Below are positions 1 through 8,655 of a stretch of 64,000 nt of DNA, piece by piece. Source of the stretch: Streptomyces qinglanensis (GTDB lineage: Bacteria; Actinomycetota; Actinomycetes; Streptomycetales; Streptomycetaceae); the NCBI RefSeq assembly GCF_900111245.1, contig NZ_FOGO01000008.1, forward strand, positions 280,632 to 344,631. Reading direction: 5' to 3'. A program made the position numbers and the translations under genes. Positions within the stretch are counted from its first letter, which is position 1, and each line of letters begins with the position of its first letter. Under the pieces are notes generated by a model. That model was not told the origin of the DNA. It saw only the letters and a program-made list of their open reading frames with translations, and did no database searches.

Positions 1-128
1 CGGAGGCGTCCGACCCGCCCGAGAAGTCCGCACCGCCGTCACCGGCCGACCCGGCCGCGACTGCCGCCGTTCCCCTGGGGCAGGGCCCGTCCGGGGACGG
101 TCCCGCATCCGAGGAGAGCGGCAGTCTC

Positions 129-2423
129 ATGGCGAACACCCCCGAGGCGGAGCAGGGCAAGGCCGCCAAGAAGGCCAAGAAGGCCATGAAGAAGCAGAAG
201 CGCCGCCGTACCGGCTGGCGCAGGCTGCTGCCCACCTGGCGGATGGTGCTGGGCGGCTTCCTGCTGGTCGTCCTGGCGGTGTCCGGCGCGCTCGTGGCCG
301 GGTACCTGCTGGTGAGCATTCCCGCCCCGAACGACGCCGCCGCGGCGCAGACCAACGTCTACCTGTACGCGGACGGCAGCCAGATCGCCCGGGACGGCGA
401 CGTCAACCGGGAGAACGTCACTCTCGGCAAGGTGCCGAAGACGACGCAGCACGCGGTGCTGGCCGCCGAGGACCGCGACTTCTACCACGAGTCCGCCGTC
501 GACCCGCAGGCGATGGCCCGCGCGGGCTGGAACATGGTCACCGGCGGCGAGCGGCAGTCCGGCTCGACGATCACCCAGCAGTACGTGAAGAACTACTACC
601 TGAGCCAGGACCAGACGGTCACCCGCAAGGCCAAGGAGTTCTTCATCGCGCTGAAGCTGGACAACGAGGTCAGCAAGAACGACATCCTGCAGGGCTACCT
701 CAACACCAGCTACTTCGGCCGGAACGCCTACGGCATCCAGTCGGCCGCGCACGCCTACTACGGCAAGGACGTCAGCGAGCTGACCGCCGGCGAGGGCGCC
801 TACCTGGCCGCGCTGGTCAACTCGCCCAACGCCTACGACACCCGCGCCCACCCGGAGAGCAAGGACCGCGCCGTCGCCCGCTGGAACTACGTGCTGGACG
901 GCATGGTCAAGGAGGGCTGGCTGAGCAAGAGCGACCGCACGGGCATGAAGTTCCCCGAACCGCACAAGGTCAAGCCGCCCCGGAACCTGTCCGGCGAGCG
1001 CGGCTACCTCGTGGACGCGGTCAAGAACTACCTGATCGGCAACGAGATCATCGACGAGCAGCGGCTGGCGGCCGGCGGCTTCCGGATCACCACCACGTTC
1101 CAGCCGAAGAAGCAGAAGGCCATGCGGGACGCGGTCGACGACGAGCTGATGGCGAAGCTGGACCGGAAGAACCGCAAGGTCGACAGCTACGTCCGCGCGG
1201 GCGGCGCCTCGGTCGACCCGAAGAGCGGCAAGGTCGTGGCGATGTACGGCGGCATCGGCTACACGAAGCAGTACACGAACAACGCGACCCGCCGGGACTA
1301 CCAGGTGGGCTCCACGTTCAAGCCGTTCCTGTTCACCTCGGCCGTCCAGAACCGGTCCACCACCCAGGACGGCCGGCTCATCCGGGCCGACACCGTCTAC
1401 GACGGCACCAACAAGCGCGAGGTGGTGAGCGACGGACGCGGTACGGGATACGCGCCCGCCAACGAGGACCAGCGCTCCTACGGGAAGATCCCGGTCTCGA
1501 CCGCGATGGACAAGTCGGTCAACAGCGTCTTCGCCCAGATGGGTATCGACGTCGGCCCCAAGAACGTCAAGGAGACCGCGATCGACCTGGGCATCCCCGA
1601 GGACGCGCCCAACCTGAACGAGAACGGCTCCATCGCGCTCGGCGTCACCACGGCCTCGGTGCTCGACATGGCGGAGGCGTACGCCACGCTGGCCAACCAC
1701 GGCAAGCACGGCCACTACAGCATGGTGGAGAAGGCCACCCGCGGCGGTGAGGTCATCAGCCTGCCCGACCCCGACCCCGTGCACGCCGTCCCCCGGGAGG
1801 CCGCCGACTCCACGACGGCCACGCTGCGCAGCGTCGTCCAGGGCGGCACCGGTACCGCGGCCCAGGCCGCGGGGCGCCCGGCCGCGGGCAAGACCGGCAC
1901 CGCCGAGGAGGACAAGGCGGCCTGGTTCGCGGGCTACACCCCGGACCTGTCCACCGTCGTCTCGGTGATGGGGCAGAACCCGAAGACGAACGTCCAGGAA
2001 CCGCTCTACGGAACGGGCGGCCGGCCCCGGGTCAACGGCGGCGGCTTCCCGACCCAGATCTGGGCCGCCTACACCAAGAAGGCCCTGGAGGGCCGCCCGG
2101 CCAAGGACTTCGACCTGGACACGGCAGGCAAGGGGAACGTGTCGCCCAGCCGGCCGCCGTTCAGCACGGACCCGTCGAGCCAGGCGCCGTCGGACCGCCC
2201 GAGCGACAAGCCCTCGCAGCCCGAGGAGCCGAGCGACCGGCCGTCGACACCGTCGACCCCGCCCTCCCGGCCGCCGTCCAGCCCGCCCCAGAGCCCCCCG
2301 GCCACCGGCGGTGCCGACAGCGGCGGCAGCGGCGACCCCGGCGGCGGGGACGGCATCGTCGGCGGGAACGGGAACGGCGGCCCCGGGGGCGACGGCGCCT
2401 CCGGAGACCCCGGCGGCCTCTGA
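129..2423 (+). CDS. Class A penicillin-binding protein (transglycosylase/transpeptidase)
   Basis: Bifunctional peptidoglycan synthase: glycan-strand polymerisation plus peptide cross-linking outside the membrane. A basic cytoplasmic N-terminus (Lys-rich, about residues 11-32) precedes one membrane anchor (about 39-64). The GT51 domain shows AEDRDFYHE with the catalytic Glu near 114 and GSTITQQYVKN near 145-155. The transpeptidase domain has STFK (Ser395), SVN (463-465) and KTGT (588-591). A long Pro/Ser/Gly-rich tail starts near 670, as in many actinobacterial PBPs. The ATG at 129 has GAGGAG 12 nt upstream, but the frame stays open to the left edge with a Pro/Ala-rich reading, so translation may begin outside the window. 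Confidence 0.93.
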   Translation: MANTPEAEQGKAAKKAKKAMKKQKRRRTGWRRLLPTWRMVLGGFLLVVLAVSGALVAGYLLVSIPAPNDAAAAQTNVYLYADGSQIARDGDVNRENVTLGKVPKTTQHAVLAAEDRDFYHESAVDPQAMARAGWNMVTGGERQSGSTITQQYVKNYYLSQDQTVTRKAKEFFIALKLDNEVSKNDILQGYLNTSYFGRNAYGIQSAAHAYYGKDVSELTAGEGAYLAALVNSPNAYDTRAHPESKDRAVARWNYVLDGMVKEGWLSKSDRTGMKFPEPHKVKPPRNLSGERGYLVDAVKNYLIGNEIIDEQRLAAGGFRITTTFQPKKQKAMRDAVDDELMAKLDRKNRKVDSYVRAGGASVDPKSGKVVAMYGGIGYTKQYTNNATRRDYQVGSTFKPFLFTSAVQNRSTTQDGRLIRADTVYDGTNKREVVSDGRGTGYAPANEDQRSYGKIPVSTAMDKSVNSVFAQMGIDVGPKNVKETAIDLGIPEDAPNLNENGSIALGVTTASVLDMAEAYATLANHGKHGHYSMVEKATRGGEVISLPDPDPVHAVPREAADSTTATLRSVVQGGTGTAAQAAGRPAAGKTGTAEEDKAAWFAGYTPDLSTVVSVMGQNPKTNVQEPLYGTGGRPRVNGGGFPTQIWAAYTKKALEGRPAKDFDLDTAGKGNVSPSRPPFSTDPSSQAPSDRPSDKPSQPEEPSDRPSTPSTPPSRPPSSPPQSPPATGGADSGGSGDPGGGDGIVGGNGNGGPGGDGASGDPGGL

Positions 2424-2616
2424 GACGGCGCCCCCGGGAGGGGCTCTTGCGCGCCGCGCCGCGCACCGGCCTCCGGGCCCGCCGCCCCGTGACGGACGGC
2501 GGTGACCCGTTGCCGCGGTGCCCGGCCGCTCCGCCGGCCACCGCGGGTGAGCCGGGCCACCGCCCCCGGGACGCCCGGTTTGCTACGGTTCCAGGACCGG
2601 TCCGGTTCGCGGGCCG

Positions 2617-2660
2617 GTCCCGACGAGACGCGCCGTACCGGGCCCGGAAAGACGACGCAC
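2617..2660 (+). promoter_or_regulatory. Guanidine-III (ykkC-III) riboswitch
   Basis: Matches the compact guanidine-III pseudoknot consensus: GACGAG, then GCGCCGTACC, then GGA-A-AAGACG in order and spacing. Stem P1 can form between CCCG (2619-2622) and CGGG (2639-2642); this differs from the CCGG/CCGG I recall for the class, so pairing is kept while sequence changes. Stem P2 pairs 2630-2636 with 2652-2658 with one C-A mismatch. It ends about 20 nt before the ribosome binding site (2679-2683) of a SugE/Gdx-type guanidinium exporter, the expected target, so control is probably at translation initiation. Confidence 0.85.
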
Positions 2661-2690
2661 CCCCGCAGTCGAACTCACGGAGGTGCCGTC

Positions 2691-3011
2691 ATGGCCTGGA
2701 TCCTGCTCGTCGTCGCCGGCCTCGTCGAGGTCGCCTGGGCGGTCGGCCTCACTTTCACCGAGGGCTTCACCCGGCTGTGGCCCAGCGTCCTGACCGCCGC
2801 CGGGTTCGCCACCAGCATGGTGCTGCTGGCCCTCGCCGTGAAGACCCTGCCGATCGGTACCGCCTACGGCGTCTGGGTCGGCATCGGCGCGGCGGGCGCC
2901 GCCGTCGTGGGCATGCTGGTGCTGGGCGAGCCGGTGACCGCGGCGCGCGTCTTCTTCATCGCGCTGCTGCTGGTGGCGGTGGTCGGCCTCAAGGCGACCT
3001 CGGGCCACTGA
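2691..3011 (+). CDS. sugE: SMR-family guanidinium exporter (SugE/Gdx type)
   Basis: Small multidrug resistance family protein of 106 residues with four membrane helices, working as an antiparallel dimer in the cytoplasmic membrane. It follows the Gdx/SugE subtype closely: starts MAWILLVVAGLVEVAWAVGL with the essential Glu13, then a GTAYGVWVGIGA block and a GLKATSGH end, all very like E. coli SugE rather than EmrE. Gdx proteins export guanidinium in exchange for protons. The ATG at 2691 is chosen because GGAGG lies 7 nt upstream and the family starts there; a longer in-frame reading would cover the riboswitch. Regulation by the guanidine-III element just upstream supports the substrate. Confidence 0.93.
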   Translation: MAWILLVVAGLVEVAWAVGLTFTEGFTRLWPSVLTAAGFATSMVLLALAVKTLPIGTAYGVWVGIGAAGAAVVGMLVLGEPVTAARVFFIALLLVAVVGLKATSGH

Positions 3012-3060
3012 CCGGGGCCGACGGCGGCCCCGGCGGCCCTGGAGGGACAGACCGGCGGTC

Positions 3061-3414
3061 CTAGAGGTACAGACCAGTGGAGTCGTCGGTGTCCTGGAGG
3101 CGTTCGGCGGCCACGGCGTGCAGATCGCGTTCGCGCATCAGGACGTAGGCGACTCCCCGCACCTCGACCTCGGCGCGGTCCTCCGGGTCGTAGAGCACCC
3201 GGTCCCCGGGCTCCACCGTGCGCACGTGCTGGCCGACGGCGACGACCTCGGCCCAGTCCAGCTTGCGTCCCACTGCTGCGGTGGCGGGGATCACGATGCC
3301 GCCGGAGGAGCGGCGCTCGCCCTCGCCGGTGTCGGTCCGGACGAGCACGCGGTCGTGCAGCATCCGGATCGGCAGCTTGTCGTCGTGCGCGGAGGCGGAG
3401 GTCTGTGGGCTCAC
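3061..3414 (-). CDS. GroES-like co-chaperonin (stand-alone)
   Basis: A 117-residue GroES/Cpn10-fold protein: IRMLHDRVLVRTD at the N-terminal strand, GGIVIPATA with the mobile-loop region, WAEVVAVGQHVRTVEPGDRVLYDPEDRAEVEVRGVAYVLM and a C-terminal strand. Unlike the housekeeping groES it is not next to groEL and has an extended Ser/Ala/Asp N-terminus and a diverged loop. Such second GroES-like genes are common in Streptomyces. It may be a specialised Cpn10 or only share the fold; partner unknown. Convergent with sugE. Confidence 0.8.
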   Translation of the reverse strand: MSPQTSASAHDDKLPIRMLHDRVLVRTDTGEGERRSSGGIVIPATAAVGRKLDWAEVVAVGQHVRTVEPGDRVLYDPEDRAEVEVRGVAYVLMRERDLHAVAAERLQDTDDSTGLYL

Positions 3415-3436
3415 CGGGAGACCGTATCTCAGCGCC

Positions 3437-3787
3437 TCACTTGCGGTGGCGGCGAGCCCGCCGCCCGCCGGGCCTGCGCCGCGAGGAGAGGGTGAGGGCG
3501 CCCCCCACCAGAACGGCGGTCAGCACCGCGGCCGGTACGACCCGCTCCAGCCGCGGGGCGCCGTCCTCGCTGACGAACTGGGCCCGCACGTCGGACACCG
3601 CACGGTTGGCGACCACATACGCACGGCCCGCGGTGCGGTCCACCGCGGCGGCGGCCCGCGCCTTGGCGTCGCCGACGATGGTCTTCGGGTGAACGCGTAC
3701 GGCGATCTCGTCCAGCGCGACGGCGAGTTCCTGCCGCCTGCGGATGATGTCCGCCTCGATGTCCGCGGGGGTCCTGGCTTCCGGCAC
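3437..3787 (-). CDS. DUF3618 membrane protein
   Basis: 116 residues. The N-terminus TPADIEADIIRRRQELAVALDEIA followed by RVHPKTIVGDAKA is the DUF3618 signature. One membrane helix near residues 84-102 (VVPAAVLTAVLVGGALTL) is followed by a strongly basic tail (SSRRRPGGRRARRHRK). The family is a small actinobacterial membrane-associated protein often found with Bcp and GroES-like genes; its role is unknown. Divergently transcribed from bcp. Confidence 0.85.
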   Translation of the reverse strand: MPEARTPADIEADIIRRRQELAVALDEIAVRVHPKTIVGDAKARAAAAVDRTAGRAYVVANRAVSDVRAQFVSEDGAPRLERVVPAAVLTAVLVGGALTLSSRRRPGGRRARRHRK

Positions 3788-4004
3788 CGAGCTGCCTCCG
3801 TCGCTGTCAGTCCTGCGTCCTACCGTGTGTCAGCGGCCATCCTGTCAGCTCGCCGGGGCCGCCGCCCCACGGCACCCCCGATCGGCGGCCTCCGGCTACG
3901 CTCGGGCAGGGTCGGCCCCGCCGCCACCGCGGAGACGCACCGCATGTGCAGGTGAGTACCGCGGCGGCCGCCGGAGGAAACCCACAGGAGACGAAGGAGC
4001 CCCG

Positions 4005-4481
4005 ATGAGCGCACGACTCGAGCCCGGCGACACCGCCCCCGCCTTCACGCTGCCGGACGCCGACGGCAAGGAGGTCTCGCTGGCCGACCACCGGGGCCGC
4101 AAGGTGATCGTCTACTTCTACCCCGCGGCGCTGACCCCCGGCTGCACCAAGCAGGCGTGCGACTTCACCGACAACCTCGAACTGCTGGCCGGTCAGGGCT
4201 ACGACGTCATCGGCGTCTCCCCGGACAAGCCGGAGAAGCTGGCGAAGTTCCGGGAGCAGGAGTCGCTGAAGGTCACTCTCGTCGGCGACCCGGGCAAGGA
4301 GACGATGGAGGCGTACGGCGCCTTCGGCGAGAAGAAGCTCTACGGCAAGACCGTCACCGGCGTCATCCGCTCCACCGTCGTCCTGGACGAGGAGGGCCGG
4401 GTCGAGCGGGCGCTGTACAACGTGAAGGCCACCGGGCACGTCGCCAAGCTGCTCAGGGACCTGGGACTGGCTTCGGAGTGA
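4005..4481 (+). CDS. bcp: Thioredoxin-dependent peroxiredoxin Bcp/PrxQ
   Basis: Reduces hydrogen and organic peroxides with thioredoxin as electron donor in the cytoplasm. 158 residues with the AhpC/TSA fold: LEPGDTAPAFTLPDADG, then TPGCTKQACDF carrying peroxidatic Cys47 and resolving Cys52 five residues apart, which marks the Bcp/PrxQ subtype. GVSPDKPEKLAKF and the R-S-T segment after VTGVIRST complete the active site. The ATG is chosen from AAGGAG at 3994-3999, 5 nt before it; the frame is open further upstream but without a better start. Confidence 0.95.
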   Translation: MSARLEPGDTAPAFTLPDADGKEVSLADHRGRKVIVYFYPAALTPGCTKQACDFTDNLELLAGQGYDVIGVSPDKPEKLAKFREQESLKVTLVGDPGKETMEAYGAFGEKKLYGKTVTGVIRSTVVLDEEGRVERALYNVKATGHVAKLLRDLGLASE

Positions 4482-4542
4482 TCGTGCGCCGCCTCCGGAA
4501 TCGGTCCGTATAGGGAGGTGGAGCGGGTGGTACCCATGGGGG

Positions 4543-6051
4543 ATGAAGCACGAGGACCAGTCCCCGGATCCGGCCGCGCTCAAGCGGCACCGGTACCTCT
4601 TCCGCGCCGTACGCCGTAGACGGGATCCGAAAGTCCGCCTCAGCGACATCACCGTGACGGACGAACCGACGGTCAAACGTGCCACCAAGGCCGCCGCTGT
4701 CGGTAATGCCATGGAGTGGTTCGACTTCGGGATCTACGCCTATCTCGCGGTCACCATCGGCAAGGTCTTCTTCCCCGGCGGCGGCAGCACCCAACTGCTG
4801 GCCTCGTTCACCGCCTTCGCGGCCTCCTTCCTGGTGCGGCCGCTGGGCGGACTGTTCTTCGGTCCGCTCGGCGACCGCATCGGGCGCAAGAAGGTGCTGG
4901 CCCTGACGATGGTGCTGATGGCGGCGGGCACCTTCTGCATCGGGCTGATCCCCTCCTACTCCTCCATCGGCCTCGCCTCGCCGGTACTGCTGCTGCTGTG
5001 CCGGCTGGTGCAGGGCTTCTCCACCGGCGGCGAGTACGGCGGCGCCGCCACCTTCATCGCGGAGTACGCGCCGGACAGACGGCGCGGCTACTTCGGCAGC
5101 TTCCTGGAACTGGGCACCCTCACCGGCTACACCGGCGCCGCAGCGCTGGTGCTGGTGCTGAACACCGCGCTGGGCGACGACGCGATGCTGCAGTGGGGCT
5201 GGCGCATCCCGTTCCTGGTGGGCGGGCCGATCGGGGTCGTCGGCCTGTATCTGCGGATGAAGCTGGACGAGACCCCGGCCTTCCGGAAGCGCGTCGAGCA
5301 GTTCGCGCCCGCGCCCGAGGCGGGCGCGGCGGAAGCGAGCGAGCCGAAGCTCTCGGAGAACATGCCGCAGAAGGAGCTGAAGTCCATCTTCGCCGAGCAG
5401 TGGCGCACGCTCCTGCTGTGCATCTGCCTGGTGGCCGCCTACAACGTCACCGACTACATGCTGCTCTCGTACATGCCGGCCTATCTGACCGACTCCCTCG
5501 GGTACGAGAACTCGATGGAGCTGGTCGCGGCCATCATCACGATGGTGGCGATGGCCGCGGTCATCCAGCGGGTCGGCCACCTCAACGACCGCTTCGGCCG
5601 CAAGCCCGTGCTGATGGCGGGCATGGTCGGCTTCTTCGTGCTGACCGTCCCGGTCTTCGCCCTCTTCCAGCAGGGCAGCTTCGCCGCAGTGCTGGTCGGA
5701 CTGCTGGCGCTCGGCGCCTGCCTGGTGTGCCTGCTGGGCACGATGTCGGCGACCCTGCCCGCGCTCTTCCCCACCGATGTGCGCTACGGCTCGCTCTCCA
5801 TCGGCTACAACGTGGCGACCTCGCTCTTCGGCGGCACGGCTCCCGGCGTGATGACCTACCTGGTGGACAGCACGGGGGACAACCTGGCCCCGGCCTACTA
5901 CGCCTCCGGCGCGGCGCTGCTCGGCATCATCGCGGTGGCCCTGATGAAGGAGACGGCCCGGCGTCCGCTGGCCGGCTCACCGCCCTCGGTCAGCACTCCG
6001 GAGGAGGCCCGCGCGCTGGCCCGGGCCGAGAGCCACGAGCCCACGTTCTGA
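4543..6051 (+). CDS. proP: MFS proton symporter, MHS family (ProP-like)
   Basis: A 502-residue, 12-helix major facilitator protein of the metabolite:H+ symporter family. After a cytosolic basic N-terminus (about 1-50) the first helix carries GNAMEWFDFGIYAYLAVTIG, followed by GDRIGRKKVL in loop 2-3, RLVQGFSTGGEYGGAATFIAEY and NDRFGRKPVL in loop 8-9. The run is closely ProP-like throughout, so uptake of proline/glycine betaine or a related osmolyte is likely, though dicarboxylate transport cannot be excluded. ProP's C-terminal coiled coil for osmosensing is absent: the protein ends soon after helix 12, so osmotic control may differ. Confidence 0.88.
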   Translation: MKHEDQSPDPAALKRHRYLFRAVRRRRDPKVRLSDITVTDEPTVKRATKAAAVGNAMEWFDFGIYAYLAVTIGKVFFPGGGSTQLLASFTAFAASFLVRPLGGLFFGPLGDRIGRKKVLALTMVLMAAGTFCIGLIPSYSSIGLASPVLLLLCRLVQGFSTGGEYGGAATFIAEYAPDRRRGYFGSFLELGTLTGYTGAAALVLVLNTALGDDAMLQWGWRIPFLVGGPIGVVGLYLRMKLDETPAFRKRVEQFAPAPEAGAAEASEPKLSENMPQKELKSIFAEQWRTLLLCICLVAAYNVTDYMLLSYMPAYLTDSLGYENSMELVAAIITMVAMAAVIQRVGHLNDRFGRKPVLMAGMVGFFVLTVPVFALFQQGSFAAVLVGLLALGACLVCLLGTMSATLPALFPTDVRYGSLSIGYNVATSLFGGTAPGVMTYLVDSTGDNLAPAYYASGAALLGIIAVALMKETARRPLAGSPPSVSTPEEARALARAESHEPTF

Positions 6052-6164
6052 CCCACCGCGCCGGGCCCGGCGCGCCGGCAGGCGACGGCCCCGTCCGGCC
6101 CCGCTCCGGTGCGCCCGCCCCCGCCCCGGTGCGCGGGCGCACCGGCGCAGTACGATACGTGCGC

Positions 6165-6246
6165 GCGCGAGTGCCGGAATTGGTAGACGGGACGGCTTTA
6201 GGTGCCGGTGTCTTCGGACGTGGGGGTTCGAGTCCCCCCTCGCGCA
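6165..6246 (+). tRNA. tRNA-Leu (anticodon UAG)
   Basis: Class II tRNA. Acceptor arms GCGCGAG (6165-6171) and CTCGCGC (6239-6245) pair perfectly, with discriminator A at 6246. The D-arm is CCG...CGG with GGTAGA in its loop. The anticodon loop TTTAGGT places TAG at 6199-6201, reading CUA. A long variable arm (GGTGTCTTCGGACG region) and the TTCGAGT T-loop with a GGGGG/CCCCC stem follow. The CCA end is not encoded in full (ACCCT follows). Confidence 0.96.
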
Positions 6247-6259
6247 CCCTGAGGGAACC

Positions 6260-6880
6260 TCAGTCCGACCCGAGCAACTCACGCACGGCGGGGGCCAGTG
6301 CGCGGAACGCCTCGCCTCGGTGGCTGATCGCGTTCTTCTCCTCCGGGTCGAGTTCCGCGCAGGTCCGGCCCTCGCCCTCGGGCTGCAGGATCGGGTCGTA
6401 GCCGAAGCCGCCGGCGCCCGCGGGGGCGTGCCGCAGGGTGCCGCGCAGTCGCCCGCTGACGACCCGTTCGGTGCCGTCGGGCAGGGCGAGGGCCGCCGCG
6501 CACTCGAAGTGGGCGGCGCGGTGTGCGGTGTCGATGTCGGCGAGCTGGGCCAGCAGCAGGTCCAGATTGGCGGCGTCGTCCCCGTGCCGGCCGGCCCAGC
6601 GCGCCGAGAAGATGCCGGGTGCTCCGCCGAGTACGTCCACGCAGAGTCCCGAGTCGTCCGCGACGGCGGGCAGCCCGGTGGCCCGCGCGAGGGCGTGCGC
6701 CTTGAGGAGCGCGTTCTCCGCGAACGTCACCCCCGTCTCCTTGACGTCGGGCACCTCGGGGAAGGCGTCCGCGCCCACCAGGTCCGGTTCGAGGCCCGCG
6801 TCGGCGAGGATCGCCTTCAGCTCGACGACCTTGTGGGCGTTGCGGGTGGCGAGGATCAGGCGCTGGGTGCTCATGGCCAC
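6260..6880 (-). CDS. rdgB: RdgB/HAM1 non-canonical purine NTP pyrophosphatase
   Basis: Hydrolyses dITP, XTP and dXTP to monophosphates, cleaning the nucleotide pool. The 206-residue Ham1 fold shows the start LILATRNAHKVVELKAIL, FAENALLKAHALA, VADDSGLCVDVLGGAPG, RWAG, and GFGYDPIL with SHRGEAFRAL near the C-terminus. ATGGCCATGAGC gives two possible starts two codons apart; MSTQRL is equally good. Codirectional with rph, its usual actinobacterial neighbour, with a lipoprotein gene between them. The stop lies 14 bp from the tRNA-Leu 3' end. Confidence 0.95.
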   Translation of the reverse strand: MAMSTQRLILATRNAHKVVELKAILADAGLEPDLVGADAFPEVPDVKETGVTFAENALLKAHALARATGLPAVADDSGLCVDVLGGAPGIFSARWAGRHGDDAANLDLLLAQLADIDTAHRAAHFECAAALALPDGTERVVSGRLRGTLRHAPAGAGGFGYDPILQPEGEGRTCAELDPEEKNAISHRGEAFRALAPAVRELLGSD

Positions 6881-6907
6881 CCAGTATCTCCCCGTCCGGG
6901 GTGCGGT

Positions 6908-7297
6908 TCAGCCGGGGGTGCAGACCTGTGTCAGCTCGTCGGCCGCGTCGGTCACCGGCCCGGTCCGCGGGGTGCGCCCGGCCTCCACGTCGGAGCGGAC
7001 GCTGTCGGCCGCCTTCTGCAGCCGGGAGACGGACTCGGCGATGTCGCCGTCGTCCGTCTCCTCGGATATCGCGGCGAGATTCTTGTCGATCCGGTCCAGG
7101 GCCTGCTTCGCCTGGGCCGGGTCCTCGCCCGCGTCGGAGACGGCCTGCCGGAGGTCGTCCACGGAGCGGGCGACGGTCACCGCCGTACCGGCGCAGTCCA
7201 GCGTCCGGTCGACGGCCGAGCAGCTCGCCACCGCCGGTACGGTCAGCACGACGGCCGTGACGGCAGCCGCTGTCAGAGCAGTCCTCCTGCGTGACAC
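6908..7297 (-). CDS. Small lipoprotein, unknown role
   Basis: A lipoprotein signal is visible: VSRRR, a hydrophobic stretch TALTAAAVTAVVLTVPAV and lipobox AVAS-C. The mature part (about 100 residues) is helical and acidic, with heptad-like patterns around LRQAVSDAGEDPAQAKQALD, suggesting a small helical bundle, and has two more cysteines. I chose the GTG at 7297; the ATG twelve codons upstream would add RPDQSRGGDAE, unlikely before a signal peptide. It sits between rdgB and rph. I do not recognise a family. Confidence 0.7.
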   Translation of the reverse strand: MSRRRTALTAAAVTAVVLTVPAVASCSAVDRTLDCAGTAVTVARSVDDLRQAVSDAGEDPAQAKQALDRIDKNLAAISEETDDGDIAESVSRLQKAADSVRSDVEAGRTPRTGPVTDAADELTQVCTPG

Positions 7298-7427
7298 CTC
7301 AGCGTCCCCTCCCCGAGACTGGTCGGGCCGCACGGTTCGACACGTGCGGCCCGCACCCCGTCAGACGCGTAAAGCGGGGGCAAAGTTCCCCGGGTCGCCC
7401 GGATTCCCGGGCCGCGTCCCGTCCGGT

Positions 7428-8153
7428 TCAGTGCCCCAGCGCCGTGCGCTGCGCGCCGTCGAGCTGGGCACAGCCGGCGACTGCGAGGTCGAGCAGCCCA
7501 TTGAGCTCCTCGCGCGCGAAGGGCTCGCCCTCGGCGGTGCCCTGCACCTCGACGAAGCGGCCGTCGCCGGTGCAGACGACATTCATGTCGGTCTCGGCGC
7601 GCACGTCCTCCTCGTAGCGCAGGTCGAGCATCGGCACACCGTCGACGATGCCGACGCTCACGGCGGCGACGGTGCCGGTCAGCGGCTTCGCCTTGGCCTT
7701 GACGAGCTTGCGCTCCTGCGCCCAGGCCACCGCGTCGGCCAGTGCGACGTAGGCGCCGGTGATGGCCGCGGTGCGGGTGCCGCCGTCCGCCTGGAGGACG
7801 TCGCAGTCGAGCACGATGGTGTTCTCGCCCAGCGCCTTGTAGTCCACGACGGCACGCAGCGAGCGGCCGACGAGGCGGGAGATCTCATGGGTGCGGCCGC
7901 CGATCCGGCCCCGCACGGACTCGCGGTCGCCACGCGTGTTGGTGGCGCGCGGCAGCATGGCGTACTCCGCGGTGACCCAGCCCTCGCCGCTGCCCTTGCG
8001 CCAGCGGGGCACCCCCTCGGTGAGGCTGGCGGTGCACAGCACCCGGGTGTCCCCGAAGGAGACCAGGACGGAGCCTTCGGCGTGCTTGCTCCAACCGCGC
8101 TCGATCGTGACGGGTCGCAGCTCCTCGGCCGTACGGCCGTCGATACGTGACAT
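7428..8153 (-). CDS. rph: Ribonuclease PH
   Basis: Phosphorolytic 3' exoribonuclease that trims tRNA precursors; forms a hexameric ring. 241 residues with the family start RIDGRTAEELRPVTIERGW, EGSVLVSFGDTRVLCTA, GWVTAEYAMLPRATNTR, GRTHEISRLVGRSLRAVVD (phosphate-binding RSLR), DCDVLQADGGTRTAAITGA and DMNVVCTGDGRFVEVQGTAEG. Full length. Transcribed with rdgB and the lipoprotein gene toward tRNA-Leu. Confidence 0.97.
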   Translation of the reverse strand: MSRIDGRTAEELRPVTIERGWSKHAEGSVLVSFGDTRVLCTASLTEGVPRWRKGSGEGWVTAEYAMLPRATNTRGDRESVRGRIGGRTHEISRLVGRSLRAVVDYKALGENTIVLDCDVLQADGGTRTAAITGAYVALADAVAWAQERKLVKAKAKPLTGTVAAVSVGIVDGVPMLDLRYEEDVRAETDMNVVCTGDGRFVEVQGTAEGEPFAREELNGLLDLAVAGCAQLDGAQRTALGH

Positions 8154-8240
8154 GGGGGCGAGCGTATCCCCGGCCGGGGGCGGGGGCCGAACGCGGCCCC
8201 GGGCCGCCGGACGGCGGACGGGCCCGGCCGGGGGGGCGGC

Positions 8241-8474
8241 TCACATCATGTCTTCGATCTCCGCTGCGATGGGGTCCGCGTCGGTGCCGATGACGACCTG
8301 GATCGCGGTCCCCATCTTGACCACACCGTGGGCGCCCGCACTCTTGAGCGCGGCCTCGTCGACGAGGGAGGGGTCGCCGACCTCGGTGCGGAGGCGGGTG
8401 ATGCAGCCCTCCACCTCTTCGATGTTCTGGAGCCCGCCGAGTCCGGCGACGATCTTCTCAGCCTTGCTGGCCAT
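8241..8474 (-). CDS. nagF: PTS N-acetylglucosamine EIIB component (NagF)
   Basis: A 77-residue free EIIB domain of the glucose/N-acetylglucosamine PTS. Phosphorylatable Cys24 lies in EGCITRLRTEV, followed by GVVKMGTAIQVVIGTDADPIA. It accepts phosphate from EIIA-Crr (not in this window) and passes it to sugar bound by the EIIC permeases encoded next door. Ribosome binding site AGGAGAAGG. It diverges from nagE1, and the DasR site at 8656-8671 lies in the shared intergenic region. Matches the S. coelicolor nagF-nagE1-nagE2 arrangement. Confidence 0.93.
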   Translation of the reverse strand: MASKAEKIVAGLGGLQNIEEVEGCITRLRTEVGDPSLVDEAALKSAGAHGVVKMGTAIQVVIGTDADPIAAEIEDMM

Positions 8475-8655
8475 GTCCTTCTCCTGTGTTCCCGCCCGGT
8501 GGACGCTGTGGCGTTGCTGGCATCGGTGGATCTTTTGTCACGTTAGCCCACGATCAGCCCAGCTTTGCGCGCGCCGGTGCACTGTCTGGCGAATGATGAC
8601 GCTTACTGGTGCCGCGAGGGCACCCGCCGCCGTACGGCGGACTCCTCGCACCAGT

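Noticed and set aside
39..1784. A 581-residue open frame antiparallel to the PBP gene
   Set aside because: Shadow of the strongly biased PBP codons; low-complexity Val/Ala/Gly product without any domain.
6165..6880. tRNA-Leu as an integration site of a mobile element
   Set aside because: rdgB follows after 14 bp in its conserved context; no integrase or repeated tRNA 3' end is present.
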